This document shows, piece after piece, positions 37,301 to 49,014 of a DNA stretch of 64,000 nucleotides. This stretch comes from Drosophila pseudoobscura (Eukaryota; Arthropoda; Insecta; Diptera; Drosophilidae), in NCBI RefSeq assembly GCF_009870125.1, contig NC_046681.1, forward strand, positions 12,475,001 through 12,539,000, given 5' to 3'. How positions within the stretch are numbered: position 1 is the first letter of the stretch; every line of letters begins with the position of its first letter. Under the pieces are notes generated by a model. It did no database searches. It was not told where the DNA came from and saw nothing but the letters and a program-made list of their open reading frames with translations. The position numbers were made by a program, and so were the translations under genes.

Positions 37301-40300
37301 ATGCAAGTTCAAATGTCAAACTACTTAAAAACTTATTGTTAGCAAAAGTACGACAAACGGCAGCAACAGAGGCAGCTCTCGCAGCGCCAGACAAAACGAA
37401 AGTTCGTGGGTAGAGGGGTAGGGGGAGGGGGAGGGAGAATGGGTGATGGACTTTTAGAAGAATTCAAATTTGAGTTCTCACGAATATTAGATGCACTGTC
37501 TGTATTTTAAGGGGAATTTCAGAGAAGAATTTGTATTAAACTTAAAAAAGAAAGAGCAGGAAATATACCCAACGACAGACAAAGCATAGCTTTGTACATA
37601 CATATGTACATATGTATGTTACATATGCATTTTTGTATGCATGCTGCTCAATTCTTTCCTTTTCCCTGTATTTCACCACAAAACGCAGCGCCGTCGCTCT
37701 TGTCTTATCTCTTGATCTTCAAGTAAACTGCTAGAGCTTTGCTTCTGCGAGATCTGTTCCTCTTTCGCTTCATTCTATTACTCTCTCAGCAGCAACAACA
37801 ACAATATGAATGCAAGCGCATTGGCTTTGCATTTTATTGCTTTGTTTTGCTGTCGCCCGAACTCCATCGATCGTGTCGACAAATGTGACGAGTCGCTGCA
37901 TTTCACGAGCATCGCTCGTAATCTTACGAAGTCTGAACAAGCTCTTGCTGCGATTGCTCTTTCAGCAACAGCAACAACAATGCCTACCAAGAAATAACAA
38001 ACGGTACTCTACGTATTGTCTTTGCTTTGATCGTTCCCTTATTATTGCTCTAAAGGTTACCCGTTTATTCTAAAAATCTACAATTAACAAATTATTCTTT
38101 GTCAAAATCTGCTTTAAATTGTTAATTCATTTTGTTATTACCTAGCCACTAAGCACTTCATGTTACCCCACTTCGTCGACTACACTTACCAACTAAAAAT
38201 AATACACAGAACAGCATAAATATCCGCCAAAAGCTTCCACTACATCTTATGCCCATTCCACAAACCATCTTCCACTTTTTCTACACCAAAAAAACTCGCC
38301 AACTCTCTGCCCTCCACTTTTTCAAACAAATTTTGTACAGAAGTCAAGCGGATCGCGACAAGTTCCTGTTTTCTTTTTTTTTGGGTAAATTGCAACGAAA
38401 GTCAAACATTTTCAATAAAACTGCACAAATTATTTGTCATCCGGCGGCAGAGGGGCGGCAGCAGAAGGCCTCTTCAGAATCCACATTTCCGTGGGGCGGA
38501 GGGGGGAGGGGTGTGGGGTGCGGCGTAAGGAGAGACAGAAGGATAACCGCACCACGTAGTAGCTCTGAACACGTTTCAAGTTTTCACTTTAACTGCAAAT
38601 CAAAATGTATTTAAATGCATTTGGTCGTGATGCTACGACCCCCACATACATATTTCCCCACACACCACTCCCCACTCCCCGTCCCCCTTTTGGGTATAGT
38701 ATTCTGTGCTCCTCGGGTTGGGTTTGGTTTCCTCTCCTTTCCGAAGTCGACTTCCACCTTTTTGGTGGCACAAATAGACATTGTTGACTTTGCATAATAA
38801 TTGAGTTTAACTACTGCAAAATGGGAGATGCCACACACAGAGAGTGAGAGAGAGAGAGAGGGAGATGGGTGCCGTGCCACACATTCTGTGGGAGAGAAGT
38901 GGAGTTTAGCTGCTTGGATGGTTTTTGTTTGTGGTTGGAAGGAACTGAAGCCAAGCCAGGAGCCCAAGTGAAGGACATGCATCGTACCTATCCAATATTT
39001 GCCTCTCCCCCTCCCCCTCCATTCGCCCAGCAGTCAACCCATGGCATACCCGACCATATCCAATACCATGCCATAGTATCCCTAACCATCTACCAGTGTG
39101 TGTTGCATTGCAATTTTTGGCCATTTCCATTGAAGATACCGGGAGATGCCACCACCCAGAACCACTTACACAGAGACACACACACAAACACACACACACA
39201 CAGTCACAGAATCGGAGACTCTACAAGATAGAGGGAGATAGAGAGCGGTAGACACTCATCTGCAAAACAAACTTTGGGCCATAGTGCAAACTGCTCTCAC
39301 GCACCATCTAGCCCCCCCCCCCCCTCCCTCCCCCTCCCCTACTGTCGGTGGCCCTTCCTCCTTTTGCGGTTACCCTGGCACACAGTCTGTGGTGGAAAGT
39401 AAACGGCAAATGCCATCAAGTAGGCTACAAGTCCTGGAAAATGACTCTTAGATTCCTGGATTGGATATGTTTCGCTATTCCTTACATGCTTGATAACTGA
39501 TTTCCTCCTGCTCCTGCTCCTGAGAGCTCCTGGAATCGTCAATTGGCAAGTGCAATTAGTAAGTGGCAGGATTGAGTCTGAGGTCGACAGTGATTCATCG
39601 GGATTGATGTAACTAAAGCTGGGACTTGAAAGATACTCAGAGGAAGGTTCAGGTAATATTTGAGGAACGAGTGCTGCCAAAATTACCCAAAAATTAAATC
39701 ACAGTTTTGCACTATTTGTGATGTCCAAATTTTAAATGTTTCCACATATTTCCAATAGATTTTTCATTTATTTCTCATATATTTACAAGGGATTTATAGA
39801 TATTTCTTATAAATTTACCATCTTTAGAGTTTCTTTTTAATGGATTTTTCCTTTTAAAGGTGGCATAAACTGCTAAAAACCCCTATACATTATCCTATAA
39901 ATAATCATATATTACTAGCCTCATATGTTAATCGTAAGGTTTAAGGATTTTAATAGTATTAATATTAAAAATTCCCATCAAGTCCCAAGATTTTCTTTGG
40001 TACAATAAATATTTTAATTCTGGAAAATATCTTTAAGACTCAGAGTTGCTTTCACTCTCTCTCCCTGAAGCATACCTTGACCGCACAGGATGCCCCATAA
40101 CTTTTCAGACTGGCTGTGTGTGCCGGATCCTGTAGCAAAATCTAAATCTATGGCATCCTACATCCATTCCAATGGCAATGGCTATGTAAATCAGAGTGCA
40201 CTGCATGTGTGTGTGTGTGTGTGGTATCTGTGTGTGGGTGTTCTTGTGCGGCTAGTAAGGAGTTGTCAACAAAAACATAGAGACGCACTTATGGTCGTCC

Positions 40301-42800
40301 CAATATAGGCAAAAATGTTGTACAAAAAGTGCAGACAACCTGCTGCAGCTGTGCTGCTGGTGTGTCCTGTGAGCAGGACTCATCCTGGACACCCAGCAAA
40401 TGTCTCCTTGTTGTCCGAATGTCCGAATGTCCGCCTGGGTGCCTTTTGCCTTTGCCGCCACACTTTTGGAGATGCTACTGCAGGAGCTCCTTCACAGCTC
40501 CACTGTTCTTTCGTCCTTTGGTCCCTGTGTGCGTGTGTGTGTGTTTGCGAACTTTATTAGCAAAATTGTGTTAGTACCGAAATATCCATTAGCCCAATTA
40601 CGTGTACTTTTGTACCAACAGAACCCAAAAGCAGTACGAGTATCCTACAGGACTACAGGAGACTACAGGAGACTGCAGGCGACTCCTGGCGACTCCAGGA
40701 CACTGTGAGCACTGTTCTACGAAAACTGATAAACAAAGTGCAGCAGGAGGCACTTGCAGGAAAACCAAACAAACGCGACAACAGACAACGAGATGACAAC
40801 GAAAATGTACGGAATGCAACCACAAATATTCTACAGCCAGGATTCCCTAGGAATCACAGTCCATCCCGCTCTCTCTCTCTCTCTCTCTCTCTTTAAACAA
40901 TAACAAATGTAAAACAATTGAGAAAATGCTGACAACGAAGCTTTGTTTTCGCTTATTTTTTGTGGGTTTTTTTTTTCAATTAAGATTTGTTTTCAGATGT
41001 TTTGGGATATGTAGGAATTAAGCATGTACATTTTGGAAAAGGTATTTTTGTAGCCAAAGAAGGAGAGAGGGAGAGGGGGAGAGGGAGAATATTAAATTAG
41101 TTTAGCCACTGAGTGGCAGATACTCGTATTCCAGTGTTGCGCCACGTGTGCCTCGACTCCCAAAACTTTTCGACTGGCTATTTTTGTTGGGTATTCCCAC
41201 ACAACAAATTAAATAAACAAATCTCCGAAAGAGTATGCTCCAATTCGAAAAGAAAATTCCTATTTACATCCCAACTAAAGAAAATGTTTCTATTGGGGCG
41301 AAGGACGAAGGAGTAAGGATGGGTGGCGGCCCTTTATGGCCCTCTGTCGATTGCCAGAAATTAAGATATATGTTCATCGAGTGCATTTGATTATTATTAA
41401 GTGTTGTGTGTGTGTGTGGGCTTTGGGCCATAAATGAAGCCCAAATTGAAAAATATAGAGAGCCAAAAGCCTGAGCTATCTAAAGTTGTCTAAATTCAGT
41501 TTTATTCACATGTGGAACATTCGCTGAGGATATTTTTGTAGAAATTTGACAGAGAACTTGTCGTCCTGCGGTCTCCTGCTCATTGTATTCAAGGATAAAT
41601 TGTATGAATTGCGGTTGAAATTGAAGCTTTTCCGATACGATACGAATTTTGTATTTTCAGTCTCAAAATCACAAAAGCAATGCGGTCGAAGGGCATGCGT
41701 ATGCGTACGAGTGCGAGTGGATGGATTGGTTGGACGCTGGATCCTGCCTAATTGGAATGGATTTTGTTGCCGATTCCTTTGGCCCAAGTACCCAATTGTT
41801 TCTCCCCCATTTAGACCACAATTAAGTGACTTTACGACCAACAAAAATGCACTCCCAAGTGTCCCTTTTGTCCCTTCGGTTGCCATGGTCTATGGGATTT
41901 CCCTATGGAATTTTAACTTTTATTCATAATTACTCCACAACACGTTGGGCAAAGTGATGATTGTTCGTGCCTATGTTTTTCACGCCATTTTCCACTGGGT
42001 GGGGAGAATGGTAATAGAAAAATGACTATGAAAATCCCCAAAGGTGGGATGAAGAATTGGTGAAAAGCGCTTATGCCGCCACGTCCTTCTTGATGATGAA
42101 TAATTTTACACAATTTCCCTTTTTGTGGGAGGCAAAACTCTTGCTTTTCTTCAACTTTTCAGCGCCATATTTTTTAGTGCGCCATCCCGTCCGCCTGTCA
42201 CTGTCTCTCTGTCTCACAATTCTGCCGCTTTCTCTCACTTTGCTCCTACTCCTACTCTCCCTCTTCTCTTCTCCTTTTTGCTGCCCGTAAATAGCGGAAA
42301 ATTCAATTAAAAAGCTTCAGCCACTAGAAAAATATCGTCGCCATGGCTATGACTATGACATAGGTACAGCCGGGGCAGGGCAGTCCTATGGCTTGTGCGA
42401 AAAGGATTCTCCTCTCTCCCTCTCTCTCATCTCTACCCCGCCAGCACCCTCTCTCGATTCCTCTCACCGCGGCGATGACAGGCGGCAGTGACTAAGCGTC
42501 GCACAAGTGACTGGCAAATGCTGGTGCGGCCCGTAGTGGGTGGTCAAGGGTGGGGGACCGGGGGTGCGGAGAGGCCCGTGTCATTATTGCTAGCCTGACG
42601 CCAGGCCTAACAACTGCTCCTCCTGCCAGAGGACATAGGCGTAGAACCAAGGGGCTGCTTCGATTAAAAAGAAGCAAACCTTTTCCTTTCCGAAATTATT
42701 TATTTTCCATCCGAGGAAGCGAAGCCTGCTCTGTTGTTGTTTGTCTCTGGAGAAAGCAACAACAGCTGCAGCCGCTGCATCGGCTATTGCGCATTGCTTT

Positions 42801-43400
42801 TTGTTCGCCCTTTTCGCTGCTCGGCTGGCTGCCGGCAGAATTGTGATCTATGCGGGAGGCATACACCTCGCAAAAAAGAATCGTACACAAGTGCATACGT
42901 CGTGCTTTTGGCATCGTGCGTTCGTAATTCCTAATTTTTCCGTGAGTGTATGGGCTCTGCGCTGCTCGCTCGCTGCCGGCAGAATTGCCTTTTGTTCGCC
43001 CTTTTCGCTGCTCGGCTGGCTGCCGGCAGAATTGTGATCTATGCGGGAGGCATACACCTTGCAGAAAACAATCGTACACAAGTGCATGCGTGGTGCTTTT
43101 GGCATCGTTCGTTCCAAATTCTTGAATTTTTTCATTGAGTGTATGGACTCGTCTTGATCTTTACACGAGACTAAACCTTGAAGTAAACAATCGTACATAT
43201 ATAAGTGCATACTGCTGTCGTTCGTTCCTTGTTCTAAAGTTTTTGCTTGAGTGTATAGACGCGCTCGCTGCCAGCAGAATTCTGATCTTTTCACGAGACT
43301 TCACCTTGACGAAAATACTCGTACCTATGCTCTTCGTACTATGGCAGCGTTCGTGCAATATAATCACGATATTCTTAATTTTTTCATGGAGTGTATGGAG
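42801..43400. repeat. Tandem array, 191-bp duplication plus two decayed copies
   Basis: The segment starting TTGTTCGCCCTTTTCGCTGC at 42801 recurs at 42992, giving a 191-bp period. Both copies continue through TCGGCTGGCTGCCGGCAGAA, TTGTGATCTATGCGGGAGGC, ATACACCT and on to GAGTGTATGG. Two shorter and more diverged units follow (about 43153-43285 and 43283-43400), each with GATCTTT(T/A)CACGAGACT, CACCTTGA, AAT(A/C)(C/G)TCGTAC, and a final TGAGTGTAT(A/G)GA. Open frames seen across the array on both strands are by-products; no family is recognised. The nearly identical first two copies imply a recent duplication. Confidence 0.8.
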
Positions 43401-44407
43401 TTCTTACATTGCCTTAAAATATTTTGATTGTTGAATAAACTCATTTATTATTTTAATTTAAGTTTTAATTTAAAGTAATATTAATTAAATTTTACTAAAA
43501 TTTCAGCTACTCCATGAATGCACTCAACAAGGTAAGAAATTGTTATAAATAAATACAATAATAAATTATTGTATTTGGAGGCGATTATATTTGATTGAAT
43601 TGTATTATTGATAAGACTTTCCCTATTGTCGATTTAGGAATAATTTCCAAATGAATTTTATTTAATTTCACCCCCTTTAAAACAGTGCCTACGCCCTTGC
43701 ATAAAAAACTTTCGAGTCCAGTCCGGGGGAAAGCTTCAGTTAAGCAATCACGTGACAGGTTTGTCAGGCTTTTGCTGAAAAACAAACCGAGCCTTCAAAA
43801 AAAAACAAAAAATAAGTCGACCAAAAGATACCCACTAATCGGAGTAATTGTCAAGTGATTCTATAGTTTTCGAGAACCGATAGGTATCGGTAAATGTATA
43901 TAAAAAATAACCCCCAAATAAATGCAAGAACAAAATACCCTCTGATACCCTCTTCAAATAGCGGGGGGTATAAAAGGCAAACGGAAAATAGTGCAAAATT
44001 CTGTGCTCATTGCTTTATTTTTTCTATGATTTTTATGCTCCGTTTTTATTTTTTTGGATTCTCCTTTCATTGTCTTTTCGCAGCCATTGCGGACCGCTGT
44101 TACCACGGAAACATGATGGAGGGGCAGGGAGGGGCTGGTAGAGAGACATCTCTTTGGAATCCTCTTTTGTAATGGCATTGGGAAGGGTTGGAGGGGGGGG
44201 GGGGGGGGATCTGGCGAGAGCTCAAATATTCCTGTTAGGTCTTAGGGGCTCGGCTCCATTTGATTGGTTGCCGTTTTGTGTGTGGGGAGGGGGGTAATAT
44301 TTGGGGGGATTTGTGCGGACAATGTGTTTGGGATCAAGGCTCAAGGATTTTGATAGTTAATGGCAAGATTCGAATTTCTATCATTTTTATCTCCCAGTTT
44401 ATTTCAA

Positions 44408-44441
44408 ACCGACCGACAAGCGCTGCTGCATGACGCGTAAT
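44408..44441 (+). repeat. Single copy of the dispersed GC-rich motif
   Basis: The sequence reads ACCGACCGACAAGCGCTG, CTGCATGACGCGTAAT. It matches the reverse complement of the array cores at 18,961-19,617 (GCGCTGCTGCATGACGCG shared) and is in the same orientation as the pair at 3.6 kb. Flanks are unrelated to the array spacer. Confidence 0.6.
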
Positions 44442-45246
44442 CAAACCTGAAACAAGGTTCTTTCACAATTTTCCGTTGGTTTTTCCAACCACTCGAAATA
44501 GAAACAGGAAAATGGTAAGTATTGGGGCGGGGAGATCTGGCTGTCCCCCCGTCAACCCCGCCCACCAAAACATTAGACATGCAACCTGCCGCGGTCGATC
44601 CACTGTCTTGCTTTCATTTCCACCTCCATCAAAAGAGTCCCTTGCCCGTAACTGCCTACACAGCCACTCCTCTCCACTCCACACCGCACCACAGCACTCT
44701 CCTCTACTCCACTCTATTGCCACATTCAGGGGCACAACATTTGTTTGTTTGCTTTTGCTACGGACCGGCCTCTAGGACTGGCCTCGACGTCGTGTGATAG
44801 ACATGCTTTTGCGCTTTTCTTACTTGTAATTGACAGATTTTTTGCAGCGTAATGGCTGGACAAAATGGTAACGACATCGTTGCCGTTCAACGGTCACTGA
44901 AAGCGAGTCCAACTTGAGTCCCCGAACCTTTTGCAGAAAGCAAACCGAAGGATACCATCCTGGTGTCTGCCTGTCTGGTCCTCCTCCCATGGCCATCATA
45001 TGCAAACTAAAGGCTGAAACAATGAACTCGTTTCAGTTTGCGTTTGTGCTGGTTGTGTTTGTTTACCCTGCTGCCAGGAAATGGCATAATACCTAGACGA
45101 ACGTGTTCCACAGACGAACACGAACCGGGAACTTGACCTCAAGGATGGCTAAGAGGAGGGACACACATGATTGGTGGAATATCTTCTAATTAACCTTGAA
45201 TTTAATTAAATTAAGGGAGAAAAAAGTGATCTTTTTAACGTGGCCC

Positions 45247-45276
45247 TCCACCAACCGAGGGGCGCTGCTGCAGGAC
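45247..45276 (+). repeat. Single copy of the dispersed GC-rich motif
   Basis: The sequence reads TCCACCAACCGAGGGGCGCT, GCTGCAGGAC. It shares ACCGAGGGGCGCTGCTGCA with the inverted complement of the array cores. It carries AGGAC where other copies have TGACG. The flanks are unique. Confidence 0.6.
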
Positions 45277-47879
45277 ACGATGGCATTCAAAGATCTTTCT
45301 TGGAAGACAATTCCGACTGTGCAGCATCATGAGCAATGTCCATCGAATACTTGTCTATTAGATAGGGTCCTTTCCCCACCTATTATTATCCCAGATTCTT
45401 GTCCCTAACAATCCCTTATGGTTCTGAGTAATGTCCGCCTATTAACTGTTTCCCTAGAGCATATGAACTTCGTCATTTGTCACAGATAGTTCCCTCGAAA
45501 CTCCCGACTCCATCAATCCCTACATTTCATATGTTTTCCTGGCTCCCCCGCCGAAGCCTGACTTTGTTTGCATTTGGCGCCTGCTGCATTTGATTTGTCG
45601 ACTTTCGACTGGCGGGACCTCCGATATATGAATATTAATAGATTTTTTTTTCTGGTAAGAGGAAGGACACTGCAACGCATTCCAAGCCCCCGGAAACCCC
45701 AGCGATTGAAAAATGAAGTTAAATAATGGGGAATATTCATTTTGTGCCGGAAAACCCAGGGAAAACTTTGATTTCACACTTAGACGCACACACACGCACA
45801 CACATGTGTCTCTCTCTCTCTCTGTCTCTGTGTGTGTGTCCCCCTTGGGAGTGTCTTTTGCTTTGCCAATTTTTCACTTTAGTGCATAAATATTTATTGC
45901 AACTCAATTTCGCAGGCAATAGAAATGCCATTTGCACCATTAATTCAATGCAACACCTGCCAGCGACGACTCTTTTGGCTCCTGACTCTCTGACTTGTGC
46001 TCTCTGGAAGCTTTTCCGCTTTTCTTTTGGGTTGTGTGTGTGTGTGTGTTGCCTTCTGGCAAGGGCAACGAAAATGGAAAGGGAAAGAGCGGGGGGGGGA
46101 ATGGCTTTTGCCGCTGGCTTTCAAGGAATTTGAAAAATGAAGTCGTGCTAAAAATTTTTGTGTGTTTATAAACATTCCAATAGCTCTATTTGCCCCTCCC
46201 CGCCACCCCCCCACAAAAAAAAGGGATGAGAGAAGGGTGTAAATTCCTGCTGCTTCCCCATTCATGGCGAGGGGGTGGGGGGGCCTTTATCGTTTGTGGC
46301 AACAGCTGTTGCCGGCCTGAATTATGCTAAATTTACGCCCCAACACAGCCGCCAAAAAGTGTGGGAACCAACAATATCATCATCATCATCATCGTCATCG
46401 TCGTCGTCGTTTCGTTTACCCAATCAACCCCTGGCATCATCATTAGCATCATCGACAGCCACCACCATCGCCAGCCTCCCATCATTGTCATCATTTGTGG
46501 CCATTTTCCTCGCTATTTTTGGTTATTTTTAAGTGATTTTTAATAAAGTTCCACTGCGGTAGGTAAGACCTGATGAAAACGATGAAAACCGCACGAATAA
46601 AGTGTCTGTGCGGAAGTTTTTGGGATACCAAAACTTTGGTAATCTCTTTGCCAGCGTGGAAAATACCTTGGTATTTATTATGAAATTTGAGGTTAAGTTT
46701 TATTTCATTAATTTGCCGCTTCGTTGAATGGAAATTTTACCATTTTTTCCCCATTTCCCCAGTGTTAATGTGCGTGTTAAGTTTTTCCAATCAACAGGAA
46801 AAGGCTCGCCCGCCCCCCGCCCCTCGTCTCCCGTCTCCCATTTGATGTTGTTTTTGCGGTCATCGGTGGCAGGCCACAGAGCAGACCGACAGACGTGTGT
46901 GGACTGCACTTTGTTTTGTGATATGATACACGTTTTTTTAGGGTTACAATTAACACTGATATCCATGATATCCATGATACTATCTGCGGAAAAGTATTTA
47001 AACGAGAGATTAAAGTAGCCGCAAGCCATGAAACCCGCATTACAGCCAGGGGCTTGTGGCAGACACTGTGGAAATCGGGGACTATTTTTGATGAGAGTCG
47101 ATAGATTAACAGTGGGATTAATGGATTTTTATATGATTCAAAGATGGGATCAAATTATATTATAATCTCTCTGTGTTATAAAAGAAATTGTGGGTCGTCG
47201 TGGCTCGATTTTTTACTCGTATCGTCGCCGGCGATCGAAGCGAGTGAGCCAGGGGTTGGCTTGCCCTCTGGTAAATAACTAAATTTATTAATTGAACAAA
47301 TTTATATTGTATTATAAATAATTTAAGACATTTTTTTGACATTTCTACAAAGAAAAGTGCTGTATTTTTGAAACCATTTTGTGGATAAATTAATTTGTAA
47401 CCCATTATTAACTAACACTTAATCTAATTTTAAAAAAACCCCTCCTCCCTGTAGCCCAGCGCTTGCCCTAATTTATCTGCAAAAACAAATTTCGTTTGCT
47501 GGCAGATCTTTATCTTCGTTCCAATTGTGTCTACCGCCCCCCCCCCCCCCACCCCACCCACAAAAGTCATTATTTAGGTACGTACGAAACCAAAAAAGAA
47601 CTAGAAAATGGAAAATGGAGACTGAAACTGAATTCGAATCAAACTATTTATTATCTTGGCATTGCATTCTTTTTCTTCTGTGTTCTGCGTGTTCTGCTGC
47701 AAATGAAAGTCAAGTAAATTAAATTCCACCAAATAGTCGTACTTCAATGACAAAAACCAGGCGAAAAAACACACACAGCAAAAAAGATAACGATAAAAAT
47801 GCGGCTCCACTCACTAATGCATTCACTCAGTAATGCATTGACTCACTCATTCAGTTGGAGTTTCACTCAGACATTCCAG

Positions 47880-48960
47880 TGAATAAATAAGGAGAACTTT
47901 GATGAACTTTTATGGAATGTTTTGCGAAGAACGTATCTATGTGGGGTAAAACCTATATTTTTCCCCTTGTATGACAGTGGGCACTCAGCTATAATCCTCA
48001 TAGCAGAATTTGTAGCAGTCTGTGTAACAGAAACATGAAAGGTGGTTGTCTTGGCTTCTTGGCAGATATAAGAGTATACGTTAACGTAGGACATATTCTT
48101 CTCAAAGAATGACAGTGGCCTCAACTATAATCCTCGAAAGGAGTCTGTAGTCCTCGTAATATAACAGAATTTATAGCAGTCTGTGTAACAAACATTTAAG
48201 GTGGTTGTCTTGGCTTAAGCAGTAATAATTATATATATATACTTTTATACGAGTATAAGTTAATTTAATGTACATTGGCTTCTCAGCTAATTCTCGTAAT
48301 ATAGCAGAATGTTTAATAGAAACATTAAAGGTGGTAGCATAAAGAATTATGTACACATGCTTATGAGCTTAAGTTAACGTAGGACATATTTTTCCTTAGT
48401 ATGACAGTGGCTTCTCAGCTAATCCACATAATATTGCAGAATTTATAACAGAAGATAGAAGAATTTATAGCAGTATGTCTAACAGAAACATTAAAGGTAG
48501 TTGTCTTGGCTAAAATAATTATGTGCACAGATATACAAGTATAAGTTAACGTAGGACATATTCTTCTCCTAGTATGACAGTTTCCTCAGCCATAATCCTG
48601 GAAATAAAGAAGAATTAATAGCAGGATGTCTAACAGTATCATTAAAGGTGGTTGTCTTGTCTCATTGGCGCCAAAACTCAGCAGCACGTCCCCCAACCCC
48701 GAGCTGCTGCAAAGTTTTGAAATATAACAGTGACATATCACAGAAGTCTTTGAGCACTAGGCACTCATAGGGACGAACGGACAGACATGGCTCAATCGGC
48801 TATTGATGCTGATCAGGAATATATATACTTTATGGTGTCGGAAGCGCTTTCTTCTGGACGTTACACCCTTTATCCCCTCAAATCTGATATACCCCAACCC
48901 AATACCCATTTTGTATTCAAAATGCGTTTCAGTGGTTTCGATGAGCATATTCCTGATAAA
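47880..48960 (-). mobile_element. DINE-1/Helentron-like element with central tandem repeats
   Basis: The right part (48750-48880) carries a block I recognise from abundant fly Helentron/DINE-1-type dispersed repeats: GGACAGACATGGCTCAATCG, GGCTATTGATGCTGATCAG, AATATATATACTTTATGGTG, TCGGAAGCGCTTTCTTCTGG. It is preceded by an array of degenerate repeats (listed separately), an arrangement known for DINE elements with central tandem repeats. No coding capacity is present, so it is non-autonomous. A related block sits in intron 1 of the glycosyltransferase gene. Exact ends and strand are uncertain, and the family name rests on memory of the conserved block. Confidence 0.6.
47935..48662. repeat. 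Central tandem repeats, about 130-170 bp, five to six copies
   Basis: Units share GAATTTATAGCAGTCTGTGT, AACAGAAACATTAAAGGTGG, TTGTCTTGGCTT, then GTATAAGTTAACGTAGGACA, TATTCTTCTC, TAGTATGACAGTGGCTTCTC, AGCTATAATCCTC. Copies begin near 48006, 48168, 48307, 48439 and 48611, with a partial unit before (47935-48005). The last unit runs into the DINE-like right end. Copy lengths vary through indels, including an AT microsatellite inside the second unit. Confidence 0.8.
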
Positions 48961-49014
48961 TTTTAGTCTTATTCTGAAATCCTTGAAACTAGTCCTTAAT
49001 CCTTCTAAATCCTC

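Larger units (their letters stand above)
31064..42790. other. Gene-poor region with AT-rich blocks and microsatellites
   Basis: AT-rich blocks lie at about 32000-32600 and 33890-34400. Microsatellites include a GA run (32873-32894) next to a 21-base G run (32919-32939), further GA runs (36299-36314, 37183-37201), a CA run (39179-39201), a C run (39312-39324), a GT run (40207-40222) and a CT run (40870-40892). An ACAGGAGACT minisatellite lies near 40647-40702. The minus-strand frame at 39339-39673 is discussed in the findings. Nothing else looks like a gene. Confidence 0.5.
43440..47880. other. Spacer without recognised genes
   Basis: The stretch holds a G run (44193-44208), GT and CT microsatellites (45806-45838, 46034-46049), ATCATC/GTCGTC triplets (46376-46412) and a run of C (about 47537-47551). 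The piece at 43919-43977 (AATACCCTCTGATACCCTC, TTCAAATAGC, GGGGGGTATAAAAGG) resembles the ends of fly dispersed repeats that carry TATACCC and GGGTATAA. Two single copies of the dispersed motif at 44.4 and 45.25 kb are listed separately. No coding frame has recognisable features. Confidence 0.5.

Noticed and set aside
37806..37997. A 63-codon frame after CAGCAACAACAACAAT
   Set aside because: It is short, with several overlapping alternatives in other frames and no recognisable feature; possibly a decayed repeat, but no terminal signatures were found.
46361..46543. Ile/Ser-rich open frames
   Set aside because: They are produced by ATCATC and GTCGTC triplet repeats.
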